Source: Streptomyces sp. NRRL F-2664
Lineage (GTDB): Bacteria; Actinomycetota; Actinomycetes; Streptomycetales; Streptomycetaceae
Length of the DNA stretch: 7,789 nucleotides
NCBI RefSeq assembly: GCF_000719345.1
Contig: NZ_JOFX01000119.1
Span: 1-7,789, forward strand
Reading direction: 5' to 3'
Position numbers and translations under genes: made by a program. This document shows, piece after piece, positions 6,489 through 7,789 of the stretch. The first letter of the stretch is position 1. Every line of letters begins with the position of its first letter. Below the pieces are notes generated by a model. That model did not search any database and had not been told where the DNA came from. It worked only from the letters and a program-made list of their open reading frames with translations.

Positions 6489-7789
6489 ACTCTTCTCGGC
6501 GTACTCGCACTCCTCGACCGGACCGTGCACCGCAGCGCCCGCCAGCGGAACGCCGGGTGGCCGCAAGCCCGTACGGGCCCGTCCCGCCATCCGGGGCCGG
6601 CGGACCGCGGCACGGCTGCTGGCCCCCGCACTCCTCCTCGCCGCGGCCGGCATCGCGGTCCCGGCCGCCCTCGCCGCAGCCGCCACCATCACCCAGACAT
6701 TCACCTTCTCTGGTGCCCCCCAGACATATACCGTCCCGGCAGGCGCGGTGGTAACGATCACTGCTGACGGTGCCGGCGGCGCCGACAATGGGTTTCCCGG
6801 CGGGTGCACCACTTTCCGCGGGATCGGTGGGACCGCAGCGCACGTCGTCACCACACTGCCGGCTACCAGCACTGCCACTAGCTTCACCATCAATGTGGGC
6901 GGTACGGGTAGTAAAGGCTGTTCAAGCAGTGGTGCTGGCGGAGCTGGCGGATTCAACGGGGGCGGGGCGGGAGGCAACGCCGTGCAGCAGACAGGGGGAG
7001 GGCCGGGCGGAGGCGGGGCGTCCAGCGTGAGCACGGGCGGCAACCTGCTCGTCGTCGCGGGCGGAGGAGGCGCTGCCCGCGGCGGAAGCAATGCATTTGG
7101 AAGGGGCAACGGAGGTAACGGAGGTACCCCCGACGCCACCGATGGTGCTCCCGGAGGCCCCGGGCCGTTCCACGGGAAGGGCGGAGGCGGCGGCAGCACC
7201 ACCGCGAGTGTCCCGGGCAGCGGCGGTGCCGGCGGTGAGAACACGGGGTTCTGCACAGGCGAGACGGGTGAAATGGGCGGTAGTTTCGCCGGTACCGCGG
7301 TGGGCACCGGCGGTGCCGGGGGCGGCATGTCCGGCACATGCGTCGAGATCGATTCTGCAACCGGTGCCGGCGGAGGCGGCGGCGGTGGCTACTTCGCCGG
7401 CGGTGGCGGCGGGGGTGCTGGCCAGAGTGATGGAGGTGGCGGTGGTGGGGGCAGCAGTTTCGCCATCCCAAGTGGTACCGGGACCACCTACAGCACGTCG
7501 ACCATCGGCACCGCTAATCAGAACGGCCAGGTGACGATCTCCTACACCGTCCAGGACCTGGAGATCACCACCGCGAGCCCGCTGCCCAACGCCACCGTCG
7601 GCCAGCCGTACTCGACCACGGTTGAAACAGCCGGCGGGACCGGGGAAGCCGCCTTCACGGTCACCGGCGGCACCCTGCCGCCCGGACTGGCCCTGGCCGC
7701 AGACGGCACCCTGAGCGGAACCCCCACCCAGCCGGGCACCTACACCTTCACCGTCACCGCGACCGACCCCAACCCCCAAGTCCCCACCG
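6481..7789 (+). CDS. secreted glycine-rich protein with Ig-like domain, partial, start uncertain
   Basis: This frame is open for 436 codons to the window edge and continues outside. A twin-arginine-containing basic run (RGRRTAARLL, about 38-47) is followed by a hydrophobic stretch and ALAAAA, a clear signal peptide cut near residue 68. Next comes ITQTFTFSGAPQTYTVPAGA, typical of the opening of secreted glycine-rich (ALK-type) domains. Residues about 98-335 are very Gly-rich, with Cys109, Cys147, Cys258 and Cys287. About 362-428 form a putative Ig fold (ASPLPNATVGQPYSTTV, GGTLPPGLAL, DGTLSGTPTQPGTYTFTVTA). It should be a cell-surface or extracellular protein. The nearest in-frame starts, GTG 6481 or 6475, would add an unusual leader of about 40 residues before the signal peptide and have no ribosome site. 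The true start may have been lost at the rearranged junction near 6490-6550. The opposite-strand frames are Pro/Ala-rich shadows. Confidence 0.72.
   Translation, partial: MITLFSAYSHSSTGPCTAAPASGTPGGRKPVRARPAIRGRRTAARLLAPALLLAAAGIAVPAALAAAATITQTFTFSGAPQTYTVPAGAVVTITADGAGGADNGFPGGCTTFRGIGGTAAHVVTTLPATSTATSFTINVGGTGSKGCSSSGAGGAGGFNGGGAGGNAVQQTGGGPGGGGASSVSTGGNLLVVAGGGGAARGGSNAFGRGNGGNGGTPDATDGAPGGPGPFHGKGGGGGSTTASVPGSGGAGGENTGFCTGETGEMGGSFAGTAVGTGGAGGGMSGTCVEIDSATGAGGGGGGGYFAGGGGGGAGQSDGGGGGGGSSFAIPSGTGTTYSTSTIGTANQNGQVTISYTVQDLEITTASPLPNATVGQPYSTTVETAGGTGEAAFTVTGGTLPPGLALAADGTLSGTPTQPGTYTFTVTATDPNPQVPT

Noticed and set aside
6084..7337. 417-aa Pro/Ala-rich minus-strand ORF
   Set aside because: Most of it is the complement of glycine codons in the plus-strand surface-protein gene. 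Only the short stretch around 6340-6490 looks like real protein and is listed separately.
6940..7460. Gly-codon runs as a DNA repeat or PE_PGRS-like gene
   Set aside because: The runs follow from a Gly-rich reading frame with a signal peptide; there is no PE domain and the DNA units are not constant.

Overview
The window looks like one end of a linear replicon (chromosome or linear plasmid) from Streptomyces or a close relative. The DNA is very GC-rich. The first ~290 bases are a packed series of fold-back palindromes with GCTGCGC-type tips, which is the layout of the archetypal Streptomyces telomere. The first large gene is a telomere-proximal helicase of the TtrA type. The outermost ~10 bases of the usual telomere seem to be missing, so the sequence starts just inside the physical end.

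Layout. 1-291: telomeric palindromes, up to twelve stem-loops. 348-1503: three small minus-strand genes, all reading toward the telomere and all predicted to encode small membrane proteins (55, 97 and 75 aa). They are separated by gaps that hold dyads and hairpins but no further convincing gene. 1722-4388: ttrA, an intact 888-aa DEAH-box superfamily 2 helicase with four C-terminal helicase-associated repeats, divergent from the small genes. Just behind its stop codon lie four copies of CGTAC at exact 11-bp steps (4391-4428). 4466-6120: a broken Tn7-like transposase pair. The TnsA-like endonuclease gene carries a frameshift and an in-frame amber codon. The TnsB-like gene overlaps it by ATGA, has two frameshifts and is cut off before its catalytic core. 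About 6123-6488: minus-strand coding shards of one or two small genes. 6481-7789: the start of a secreted, glycine-rich protein with an Ig-like domain, which runs off the window and has no clear start codon.

How it fits together. The working parts are the telomere, which in this genus is replicated by terminal-protein patching (Tpg/Tap; neither gene is in this window), and ttrA, which family knowledge links to chromosome ends and conjugal transfer. Inward of ttrA the sequence reads as accessory DNA in decay: a dead Tns-type transposon, shards of other genes, and a surface-protein gene whose 5' end abuts the debris. No complete new system is evident. The least explained signals are the 11-bp CGTAC array behind ttrA and the row of tiny membrane-protein genes between ttrA and the telomere.
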